From an uncultured Eubacteriales bacterium (GTDB taxonomy: Bacteria > Bacillota > Clostridia > Oscillospirales > Acutalibacteraceae), in contig CAKUFK010000003.1 in the NCBI GenBank assembly GCA_934647945.1, positions 186,001 to 250,000 of the forward strand: a DNA stretch of 64,000 nt. The letters run 5' to 3'. The translations under genes and the position numbers were made by a program. Shown one piece after another: positions 41,143-48,771 of the stretch (position 1 is its first letter; each line of letters opens with the position of its first letter). The notes beneath the pieces are model-generated. The model did not search any database and had not been told where the DNA came from. It saw nothing but the letters and a program-made list of their open reading frames with translations.

Positions 41143-41781
41143 TCAGAAGCCGGTTTTTTTGAGCTGATAGGAGAGGGTCATCAGGCTGTCCCCCAAATGG
41201 ACATTCTCCACCACGGCCCCGGGGTGATAATAGCTGATGTCATAATGGCTGAAGTTCCAAAATCCCCGTACCCCCACCTCGAGGAGGCGTTCCACCAGCT
41301 CGGGGGCCGCCTCCTTCGGGATGCAGAGGATGGCCACCTCGGGTTTTTTTATACGGCAGACGTTGTCCAAATTTTTAATGGGCTGGACCTCCATCCCCCG
41401 GACGGTTTTCCCGATCAGTTCCGGGGAGTCGTCAAAAATCCCGACCAGCCGGATGCCGCGGTTCTCGAAATCCATGTGGTTGGCGATGGCCCGGCCCATG
41501 TTGCCGGCCCCCAGCAGGACGGTGTCCGAGAGCCGATCCATCCCGAGAATATGGCCGATTTCGGTATAAAGCTGTTCCACCATGTACCCGTAACCCTGCT
41601 GGCCAAAGCCGCCGAAACAGTTCAGATCCTGGCGGATCTGGGACGCCGTGAGGCCCATGCGCTGGGAGAGCTCCCGGGACGAGATACGGGTCACGCCGTT
41701 TTCCTTGAGATCGTACAGGAACCGGTAATAGCGGGGCAGACGCCGGATCACCGACATCGAGATCGTGTCTCCCTTGGCCAT
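41143..41781 (-). CDS. rex: Redox-sensing transcriptional repressor Rex
   Basis: 212 residues, the family length. The N-terminal winged helix has SVIRRLPRYYRFL and LSQRMGLTASQIRQDLNCFGGFGQQG (split; about 38-63). The NADH-binding Rossmann part has LLGAGNMGRAI and VGIFDD. Rex senses the NADH/NAD+ ratio and represses fermentation and respiration genes when NADH is low. It lies 33 bases after aconitase, so the two are probably one transcript from a promoter with a Rex-like site. Confidence 0.96.
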   Translation of the reverse strand: MAKGDTISMSVIRRLPRYYRFLYDLKENGVTRISSRELSQRMGLTASQIRQDLNCFGGFGQQGYGYMVEQLYTEIGHILGMDRLSDTVLLGAGNMGRAIANHMDFENRGIRLVGIFDDSPELIGKTVRGMEVQPIKNLDNVCRIKKPEVAILCIPKEAAPELVERLLEVGVRGFWNFSHYDISYYHPGAVVENVHLGDSLMTLSYQLKKTGF

Positions 41782-41814
41782 ATCCTGTCACCTCCTGATT
41801 GTGCGCATCGTTGT

Positions 41815-43746
41815 TCAGCCCTGTTCCCGGGTATAATTGAGCAAGCCGCCCGCGAGCAGCATCTCCACCTGGCGGCGGGAAAAAGCGGCGGCCAGAGGGA
41901 ACTCCTCCCCAGTCGTCCGGTTCAAAAGCACTACCGGTTCCCCCTTGTCCAAACGGCGGCGGATATCGGGCAGGCACAGCTCGTCGCCGAACGAGATACG
42001 GTCGTAATCCGCCTCATTGGCGAAGGTCAAGGGGAGGATCCCCGCGTTGATGAGGTTGGCCGCATGGATGCGGGCAAAGGATTTGACGATCACGGCCTTG
42101 ATCCCGAGGTAAAGAGGCGCCAGCGCCGCGTGTTCCCGGGAGCTCCCCTGGCCGTAGTTGACCCCGCCGACGATGATGCCGGTCCCCTCCGCCTTGCAGC
42201 GGGCGGGAAATTCCGGGTCGCACCGGACAAAGCAATGCTCCGAAATGGCGGGGATATTGGAGCGAAGGGGCAGGATCTTGGCACCCGCCGGCATGATGTG
42301 GTCGGTGGTGATGTTGTCGCCCACCTTGAGCAGCACCTTAGCCTCGATGGACTCCGCCAGGGGCACTGTCGCCGGGAAAGGCTTGATGTTGGGCCCACGG
42401 AGGATTTCCACCTCGTCCATGTCCTCTGCCGGGACGGGAGGGACGATCAAGTTGTCGTTGATGAGGAAGGATTCCGGCATCCCGATCTTCGGCATCTCCC
42501 CGAGGGTACGCGGATCGGTGAATACCCCGGCCAGGGCGGACGCCGCGGCCGTCTCGGGGCTGACCAGATACACCTGGGCGTCGGCCGTACCCGACCGGCC
42601 CTCGAAATTGCGGTTGAAGGTCCGAAGGGAAATGCCGCCGGAATTGGGAGACTGGCCCATACCGATGCAGGGGCCGCAGGCGCATTCGAGGATGCGGGCA
42701 CCCGCGGCGATCAGGTCTGCGAGGGCGCCGTTTTCCGCGAGCATGCCCAGCACCTGCTTGGATCCAGGCGCGATGGACAGGCTGACGTCCGGATGGACGG
42801 TCTTGCCCTTGAGGATGGCGGCAACCTTGAGCATATCGTAGAGGGAGGAATTGGTGCAGGAACCGATGCAGCACTGATCTACCTTGATCGGCCCGATCTC
42901 CTCCACTGTCTTCACCGCGTCGGGAGAATGAGGGCAGGCGGCCAGCGGCCGCAGGGCGGAGAGGTCAATGTTCACCACTTCATCATATTCAGCGTCGCTG
43001 TCGGGGGCCAGGGCCACCCAGTCAGCCTCCCGGCCCTGGGCCTTCATGAACGCCCGGGTGATCTCGTCGGAGGGGAAAATCGAGGTGGAGGCACCCAGCT
43101 CGGCGCCCATGTTGGTGATGGTCGCCCGCTCGGGCACCGACAGGGTCTTGACCCCATCCCCGCCGTATTCGATGATCTTGCCCACGCCGCCTTTGACGCT
43201 CAGCAGGCGGAGCACCTCGAGAATCACGTCCTTGGCTGCGACGAAAGGCCGCAGCCGGCCGGTCAGATTGACCCGTACCATTTTCGGCATGGTGATGTAA
43301 TAAGGGCCGCCCCCCATGGCCACGGCCACATCCAGCCCGCCGGCACCGAAGGCCAGCATGCCGAGGCCGCCCCCCGTCGGGGTGTGGCTGTCCGACCCGA
43401 TCAGGGTCTTGCCCGGAATCCCGAACCGCTCCAGATGGACCTGATGGCAGATGCCGTTGCCCGGACGGGAAAAATACAGGCCGTGTTTTTTGCACACGCT
43501 CTGGATATACCGATGGTCGTCGGCGTTTTCAAAGCCGGTCTGCAGGGTATTATGGTCGATATAGGCCACCGAACGTTCGGTTTTTACCCGGGGCACACCC
43601 ATGGCCTCGAATTCCAGATATGCCATCGTCCCGGTGGCGTCCTGGGTCAACGTTTGATCGATTTTCAGCCCGATTTCGCTGCCCGGCGTCATCTCGCCGT
43701 CCAGTAGGTGGGCCTTGATGAGCTTCTGTGCGAGTGTGTAGCCCAT
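41815..43746 (-). CDS. acn: Aconitate hydratase
   Basis: 643 residues, the shorter aconitase form found in Clostridia (fused LeuC- and LeuD-like parts). Cluster ligands are in CCIGSCTNSS (Cys about 297) and ECACGPCIGMG (Cys about 357 and 360). GSDSHTPTGGG and YGQGSSREHAAL (swivel domain) are active-site segments. It interconverts citrate and isocitrate. GGAGGAATTCCGC precedes the ATG. Homoaconitase or isopropylmalate isomerase is less likely because of the single-chain layout, and citrate synthase is also present in the window. Confidence 0.93.
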   Translation of the reverse strand: MGYTLAQKLIKAHLLDGEMTPGSEIGLKIDQTLTQDATGTMAYLEFEAMGVPRVKTERSVAYIDHNTLQTGFENADDHRYIQSVCKKHGLYFSRPGNGICHQVHLERFGIPGKTLIGSDSHTPTGGGLGMLAFGAGGLDVAVAMGGGPYYITMPKMVRVNLTGRLRPFVAAKDVILEVLRLLSVKGGVGKIIEYGGDGVKTLSVPERATITNMGAELGASTSIFPSDEITRAFMKAQGREADWVALAPDSDAEYDEVVNIDLSALRPLAACPHSPDAVKTVEEIGPIKVDQCCIGSCTNSSLYDMLKVAAILKGKTVHPDVSLSIAPGSKQVLGMLAENGALADLIAAGARILECACGPCIGMGQSPNSGGISLRTFNRNFEGRSGTADAQVYLVSPETAAASALAGVFTDPRTLGEMPKIGMPESFLINDNLIVPPVPAEDMDEVEILRGPNIKPFPATVPLAESIEAKVLLKVGDNITTDHIMPAGAKILPLRSNIPAISEHCFVRCDPEFPARCKAEGTGIIVGGVNYGQGSSREHAALAPLYLGIKAVIVKSFARIHAANLINAGILPLTFANEADYDRISFGDELCLPDIRRRLDKGEPVVLLNRTTGEEFPLAAAFSRRQVEMLLAGGLLNYTREQG

Positions 43747-43780
43747 GCGGAATTCCTCCTAATTTCTTCGTATATTCCTT

Positions 43781-43809
43781 ATTATGATGGATTGTTCAAG
43801 ATTTGTCAA
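43781..43809 (-). promoter_or_regulatory. acn-rex promoter overlapped by a Rex-like operator
   Basis: Leftward TTGACA (43809-43804), 17-base spacer, -10 CATAAT (43786-43781): a near-consensus promoter. The 18 bases from 43809 to 43792 read TTGACAA-N4-TGAACAA, matching 11 of 14 positions of the Rex box TTGTTAA-N4-TTAACAA, and include the -35. Confidence 0.65.
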
Positions 43810-43813
43810 TCGG

Positions 43814-43833
43814 GAAACTTTATACAAAGTTTC
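43814..43833. promoter_or_regulatory. Operator-like dyad between acn and the binding-protein gene
   Basis: A perfect 8-bp inverted repeat GAAACTTT-N4-AAAGTTTC lies 4 bases upstream of the acn -35 and 20 bases before the -35 of the divergent promoter. The binder is unknown; a citrate- or carbon-responsive regulator is possible. Confidence 0.5.
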
Positions 43834-43853
43834 GTCGAATCCCGGCGTAAGCC

Positions 43854-43882
43854 TTGATTCTTTCGGGGTTTTAGGGTATACT
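43854..43882 (+). promoter_or_regulatory. Promoter for the peptide-binding lipoprotein
   Basis: -35 TTGATT (43854-43859), 17-base spacer, -10 TATACT (43877-43882). Confidence 0.7.
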
Positions 43883-43917
43883 ATACGATTGAATAGTCCT
43901 GACGGGAGGTGGCCGGT

Positions 43918-45405
43918 TTGGGGGAAAAGGCACGGATCTGCCTGGCTTTTTTCGTCCTGTCCGCATTCTGCCTCGGGGGCTGTTCCACCATTCCTCATCC
44001 TCCCGAGCCGGAGCCGTCCGCGGCGAGCGAGCCTCCTGTTTCGGCGCCGCCGGCGCTGCCGCCCTTCGCCCTGAGTTTCAGCAAGGAGGACTCCCTGCAT
44101 CCGTATAAGGCCCAGAGCCGCGCCAATCTCGACCTCGCCTCCCTGCTGTACGAAGGGTTGACCGCGGTTGGCGGCGATTATGCCGTCCGGCTGAACCTGG
44201 CGGCGTCTATCGATGAGGGCGAGCCCCTTCGCCCAGTCGTCGCCATTCGCTCCGACGCGCACTTTTCCGACGGGTCGCCGGTGACGGCGGCGGATATCGC
44301 CGCCTCGTTTTCGGCCGCCAAAGGCACGGCGGCCTTCGGCCCTCTGCTGACCAATATCACCGCCGCTGCGGCCCAGGGAACCGACCGGGTGGCGTTCACC
44401 TTGGCGTCCCCCGACCCCCGGTGGCAGGCATGCCTCTCTTTTCCGGTGGTCAAGCAGGGAGCGGAGGACCCGCCCCTCGGTTCCGGCGCGTATGTGTATA
44501 ACGCCGGAGACGATACCCTCACCCTTCGTCCGGGACGCGGCGGCACGATCACGAGCATCCGTCTGCGGGATTTCCCCGACGCCGATGCTATGCTGCATGG
44601 CCTGGAAAACGGTTCCCTTACCTTTTTCTACAGTGAGCTGTCGGGCGGGGAGATCCCCCGTACCTCCAGCGCCACGGCGGATGTCCCGCTGCCTGACCTG
44701 CTGTTTTTGGGGGTCAACGCCCGGCACGACGCCTTGAAAAAAACGGAGGTGCGTGCCGCACTCTCCGCCGCCCTGAGCCGCGAGGAGCTCGTCTCGGGGG
44801 CGCTGTCCGGCCGGGGAGCCCCGGCGCTCTCCCCGTTTCCACCCCAATGGGCGGAGGCTGCGGATATAAAAGTACTGGGCGCGGCGGAAAATATCGCCTC
44901 CGCTGTTGCACAATTGGAGCAGGCGGGTTATAATACTACCGACAGCGCCGCGGGACTATCCCTCGAGCTGCTCGTTACGCAGGGGAACCCTTTCCGGAAA
45001 AACACCGCTGATCTTGTCGCGCAGCAGATGGCCCGGGCGGGTATCGCGGTGACCGTGACCGAGCTGCCGTTTGCCGAGTATGAAAACCGGCTGAAAAAGG
45101 GGCAGTTCGACCTGTATCTGGGCGAGGTCCGCTTGAGCGCGGATCTGCATCTGCGTTCCTTCCTCACCCCCGGCGGGGCCGCGGCCTACGGCCTTGCGGC
45201 GGAATCACCGGCGGCTGGAGCCTATAACGCGTATCTCGCGGGGAACGGGACTCTTCAGGGGTTCTGTGATGCCTTCGCCGCGGATCTGCCGTATATCCCT
45301 CTGTGCTGGCGCCAGGGGATGGCGGCTTTTCACCGCAGCCTGTCGGGGCTTATCCCCCACGCGTACGATGTGTACAGCGGCTTTGAGAGTTGGGTCTTTG
45401 CCTGA
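43918..45405 (+). CDS. Extracellular solute-binding lipoprotein, family 5 (peptide/nickel type)
   Basis: 495 residues from a TTG at 43918, 8 bases after GGGAGG; the GTG at 43909 overlaps that site. The signal peptide ends in a lipobox (CLGGC, Cys about 22). LHPYKAQSRANLDLASLLYEGL near residue 60-80 (split) and LLFLGVNARHDALKKTEVRAAL are typical of SBP_bac_5 proteins, which bind oligopeptides for ABC import. The family usually has 500-550 residues. No permease or ATPase follows, so it may be an orphan receptor or serve a distant transporter. Confidence 0.85.
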   Translation: MGEKARICLAFFVLSAFCLGGCSTIPHPPEPEPSAASEPPVSAPPALPPFALSFSKEDSLHPYKAQSRANLDLASLLYEGLTAVGGDYAVRLNLAASIDEGEPLRPVVAIRSDAHFSDGSPVTAADIAASFSAAKGTAAFGPLLTNITAAAAQGTDRVAFTLASPDPRWQACLSFPVVKQGAEDPPLGSGAYVYNAGDDTLTLRPGRGGTITSIRLRDFPDADAMLHGLENGSLTFFYSELSGGEIPRTSSATADVPLPDLLFLGVNARHDALKKTEVRAALSAALSREELVSGALSGRGAPALSPFPPQWAEAADIKVLGAAENIASAVAQLEQAGYNTTDSAAGLSLELLVTQGNPFRKNTADLVAQQMARAGIAVTVTELPFAEYENRLKKGQFDLYLGEVRLSADLHLRSFLTPGGAAAYGLAAESPAAGAYNAYLAGNGTLQGFCDAFAADLPYIPLCWRQGMAAFHRSLSGLIPHAYDVYSGFESWVFA

Positions 45406-45470
45406 CCGCCGCGCAATCCTTTTCCAAAGCGTCCCTCGCCAAACCTGAATAGAAAGGCGTGTGTTATAGC

Positions 45471-45824
45471 ATGATCCGAATCGAAAATCATCTGGGGACC
45501 ATCGAAATATCGCAGGAATATTTTGCCTATCTTGTGGGTAACGCCGCGTCCTCTTGCTATGGTGTGGCCGGCATGGTCAAAAGCGGCACCAAACAGGGGC
45601 TGCGTTCGGTTTTTTATAAGCGTCCCTTCGCGGACGAGGGAATCCGGGTGCGCAGTGAGAACGACAAACTCATCGTGGACCTGCATATCTCCGTCATATA
45701 TGGCATGAACATATCCGCCATCGCCAAGAGCATCGTCAACAAGGTGCGGTATACCGTGGAGGAAGCCACGGGGCTGGATGTGAAGAAGGTCAATGTCTAC
45801 GTGGACGGGATGAAAACCGAATAA
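45471..45824 (+). CDS. yloU: Asp23/Gls24 family protein (YloU)
   Basis: 117 residues from the ATG at 45471. It contains GTIEISQEYFAYLVGNAASSCYGV (residues about 8-31, split here) and HISVIYGMNISAIAKSIVNKV, with the C-terminal VKKVNVYVDGM. The family lacks a defined activity; relatives form abundant envelope-stress proteins. As in Bacillus it precedes the YloV/FakA gene, so they are likely cotranscribed. Confidence 0.9.
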   Translation: MIRIENHLGTIEISQEYFAYLVGNAASSCYGVAGMVKSGTKQGLRSVFYKRPFADEGIRVRSENDKLIVDLHISVIYGMNISAIAKSIVNKVRYTVEEATGLDVKKVNVYVDGMKTE

Positions 45825-45882
45825 TCGGGGTGAACCGCTGCGGCGTTCACGCCGGGCGCGTACCTGTAAGGGAGTGCTGAAA

Positions 45883-47550
45883 TTGATACAAGGTAAGATA
45901 TTGCGGGACGCGATGATCTCCGCGTCCAACTGCCTGAGCCAGAAAAAGCAATCGGTCGACGAGCTGAACATTTTCCCGGTCCCCGATGGGGACACGGGTA
46001 CCAATATGTCTATGACCCTGTCCGCCGCCGCCAGGGAATTGGCCCGCCTGCAGGATCCCACCGTCAGCGAAACCGCCGATACCGCCTCCGCGGCCCTTCT
46101 CCGGGGCGCCCGGGGCAATTCCGGGGTGATTCTTTCCCTGCTGTTCCGCGGCTTTTCCAAGGGACTCAAGGGTAAGAGCGAGGCAAGTGGCGCCGATCTT
46201 GCGGCGGCGCTCGGTATGGGGGTGGAAGCCGCGTATAAGGCCGTTATGAAGCCCACCGAGGGGACTATCCTCACCGTCGCCCGGGAGGCGGCCGAAAAAG
46301 CGATTGCCGCCTCGTCCAAGGATCCGTCGGTCAAAACGGTGTGGGCCGTCATCTGCGACGAAGCAGAAGCCTCCCTCGCCCGGACACCCGATCTGCTGCC
46401 GGTGCTGAAAAAGGCCGGTGTGGTGGATGCGGGCGGGCAGGGGCTCTGCATCATTCTGCGCGCCATGCAGGACGTGTTCGGGGGCGGCGCCATCGTCGAG
46501 GGGGACACCCCTGCCGAAGCGCCAGCAGCGGGTAAAGGCGTCAGCGCCGCCGGTTCCTTTGAGGCGGACATCACCTTTACATACTGCACCGAGTTCATCG
46601 TTGCACGTGATAAAGGGAACGACCGCGATCCGCTCCGCCTGCGCGCCTATCTCGAATCCATCGGCGACTGTGTGGTGGTGGTAGACGATGAGGAGATCAT
46701 CAAGGTCCATGTCCACACCAACGACCCGGGCAAGGCTTTGTCGGAGGGTGTGAAATACGGCCAGTTCGAAACCGTCAAGGTGGAGAATATGCGGATACAG
46801 CACGCCAACGCCGGCTGGGTCGACACCGAGGGCGCCGACGAGCCGAAACCCCTTGAACGGGTGGAGCCGGAGGAGGAATACGGCTTTGTCGCCGTTGCCG
46901 CGGGGGAGGGCCTCCGCACCCTGTTCCAGGATCTCGGCTGCAGCCAGGTTGTCTCGGGCGGCCAGACCATGAACCCCTCCACCGACGACATCCTGAACGC
47001 CATCCAGGCGACTCCCGCCAAGGTGGTGTATGTGCTCCCGAACAACAAAAACATCATCCTCGCGGCGGAACAGGCCGTCCCGCTTGCCGACCGCAAGGTG
47101 CATGTGCTCCAGACCCGCACCATCCCCCAGGGTGTCGCCGCCCTGCTGAGCTTTGACGCCGACGCGGGTGTGGAAGAGAACCTGACCGTGATGATGAAGG
47201 CGGCCGACAATGTGTCCACCGGTTCCGTCACCTTTGCCGCACGGGACAGCGATTTCGATAACCACTCGATCAAAGAGGGCGAAATCCTCGCGCTGGAAAA
47301 CGGCAAGCTGATGTTTACGGATACCGATATCCATCACGCTGCCGTCAAACTGGCCAAGAGCATGATCAATTCCCGCCGCATCTCGGGCCGGGAGGTCGCG
47401 TTCATCACCCTCATGTATGGCGAGGGGATGACCGAGGAAGACGCCGAGGCCGTCCGGGATGCCATCACCGCCAAGGCGGGCGACAACGTGGACATCACCC
47501 TGGTCGACGGGGGACAGCCGGTGTATTACTACTTCATTTCCATCGAATAA
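45883..47550 (+). CDS. yloV: DAK2-domain protein YloV, FakA-like fatty acid kinase
   Basis: 555 residues from a TTG at 45883, 8 bases after AAGGGAG; the GTG at 45874 overlaps it. The N-terminal DAK phosphatase-like domain has VDELNIFPVPDGDTGTNMS (about 25-43) and LRGARGNSGVILS; the middle has VVDAGGQGL. The C-terminal domain is the FakA-type extension. FakA phosphorylates fatty acids bound to FakB for membrane lipid synthesis. No fakB gene is visible here. It follows yloU by about 60 bases. Confidence 0.92.
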   Translation: MIQGKILRDAMISASNCLSQKKQSVDELNIFPVPDGDTGTNMSMTLSAAARELARLQDPTVSETADTASAALLRGARGNSGVILSLLFRGFSKGLKGKSEASGADLAAALGMGVEAAYKAVMKPTEGTILTVAREAAEKAIAASSKDPSVKTVWAVICDEAEASLARTPDLLPVLKKAGVVDAGGQGLCIILRAMQDVFGGGAIVEGDTPAEAPAAGKGVSAAGSFEADITFTYCTEFIVARDKGNDRDPLRLRAYLESIGDCVVVVDDEEIIKVHVHTNDPGKALSEGVKYGQFETVKVENMRIQHANAGWVDTEGADEPKPLERVEPEEEYGFVAVAAGEGLRTLFQDLGCSQVVSGGQTMNPSTDDILNAIQATPAKVVYVLPNNKNIILAAEQAVPLADRKVHVLQTRTIPQGVAALLSFDADAGVEENLTVMMKAADNVSTGSVTFAARDSDFDNHSIKEGEILALENGKLMFTDTDIHHAAVKLAKSMINSRRISGREVAFITLMYGEGMTEEDAEAVRDAITAKAGDNVDITLVDGGQPVYYYFISIE

Positions 47551-47626
47551 GGGGCCGGTTCGGCCCAAAAACCGCAGGGGCGAGCCCATGCGTGCGCCGT
47601 GCGGCGCCGCGGGCCCGCCCTGTTTG

Positions 47627-47660
47627 CGAAAAGGGGGCGGGTTCAGGGTTTGCCCCGCCC
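47627..47660 (-). terminator. Terminator after the S66 peptidase
   Basis: GGGCGGG/CCCGCCC stem (47635-47641/47654-47660) with a leftward tail of CTTTTC. Confidence 0.45.
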
Positions 47661-47676
47661 GCAGTGGATGGAGGGC

Positions 47677-48699
47677 TTACAGCACCCCTGCCTCCAGAAA
47701 CGAGAACGCCCGGGCGTCGCAGTCGATCCGGGCCTGTACGCCATAGGGCATCGGGCATTGCGGAGAGATATGCCCAAACGGCAAACCATATAAAACCGGT
47801 AGATGGGGACGTCCGTATTCCTCTCCCACCGTCCGGCGGATCCGCGCGGCGTGCTCCTCAAACCCGCGCTTTTCACCGATCCGCCCGATCACGATACCCC
47901 GCAGCCGTTCCAGTGCCCCGCTTTTTCCCAGCCAGTCCAGAAAAGCATCCAGCTGGCCCGGCGAAAAGAAGGAGGGGATATCCTCGAGGAAGAGGATCGC
48001 GCCGGCCCAGTCCTCCGCCTTCGGTGCCAAGGGTGTGCCGTCCAGCTCCATCAGGCCGGTGTGCCCGCCGAGCAGGACCCCCTCGGCCCGCCCCTCTCCC
48101 TGGATCAGTTCGTAACCGGGGCAGGGCGCATAGGGGCGGACATCCTCCGGATTCTCGTAAATGGGCGGGCGGCAGGTCCAGCTTCCGGGCACCTCTACCG
48201 GCCCCGCAGCCCCCTCCATCAGCGTCCGGCGGAACCAGCGGACGGTGTCGGGATGCAGGCCCTGGGGATCGGCCAGGGGGGAGAGGAGGTTGGGGCCGTA
48301 AAACGTGGATAGCCCCGCCCGGCGGCAAAACAGATGAAGGTTGAGGACATCGGAATACCCCATGAACACCTTGGGGTTCCGCCGGACCGTTTCCTCATGT
48401 AGATAGGGCAGCAGGCGGTGGCTGTCGTTGCCTCCGACGTTGGCGAGGATCCCCCGGACTTCCGGGTTCTCGAAGGCCCACAACAGATCCTCCGCCCGCG
48501 CCTCCGGGTGACGGCGCAGATAGTCCGAACCCTTCAGTGCATGAGGTGCCGGTATCACCCGCAGCGAGAAAGCTTCCCGGAGCCTTCGGACGCCCAGCTC
48601 GTACCGCCAGATGATGGAGGCGTCCCCCGCCCAGCCGTGGCAGGGGCTGACGGCGGCCACGGTATCGCCGGCCTTCAGCCGCGGTGGCTTCTGCAGCAT
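47677..48699 (-). CDS. LD-carboxypeptidase / MccF-like S66 peptidase
   Basis: 340 residues. LKAGDTVAAVSPCHG at the start, the nucleophile Ser in FMGYSDVLNLHLF (about 118), VGGNDSHRLLP and GGHTGLMELDGTP are S66-family signatures. Members either remove D-Ala from murein tetrapeptides in recycling (LdcA) or cleave peptide-nucleotide antibiotics and their analogues (MccF). The ILFLEDIPSF segment with the acidic catalytic residue is present. MccF-like sequences tend to have this length, so either role is possible. It is divergent from recG. Confidence 0.85.
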   Translation of the reverse strand: MLQKPPRLKAGDTVAAVSPCHGWAGDASIIWRYELGVRRLREAFSLRVIPAPHALKGSDYLRRHPEARAEDLLWAFENPEVRGILANVGGNDSHRLLPYLHEETVRRNPKVFMGYSDVLNLHLFCRRAGLSTFYGPNLLSPLADPQGLHPDTVRWFRRTLMEGAAGPVEVPGSWTCRPPIYENPEDVRPYAPCPGYELIQGEGRAEGVLLGGHTGLMELDGTPLAPKAEDWAGAILFLEDIPSFFSPGQLDAFLDWLGKSGALERLRGIVIGRIGEKRGFEEHAARIRRTVGEEYGRPHLPVLYGLPFGHISPQCPMPYGVQARIDCDARAFSFLEAGVL

Positions 48700-48722
48700 C
48701 CCGATCCCCCCTTTTTTGTCCC

Positions 48723-48751
48723 AGTATACACGCGCACGCCGATTTGATCAA
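48723..48751 (-). promoter_or_regulatory. Promoter for the S66 peptidase
   Basis: Leftward TTGATC (48751-48746), 17-base spacer, -10 TATACT (48728-48723). Confidence 0.65.
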
Positions 48752-48771
48752 GAGAAGAGGAGGCATCGGCC

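Noticed and set aside
45847..47589. A 580-codon open frame opposite yloV
   Set aside because: An antisense shadow of a clear DAK2-family gene, rich in His, Gly and Asp from reverse-complemented codons.
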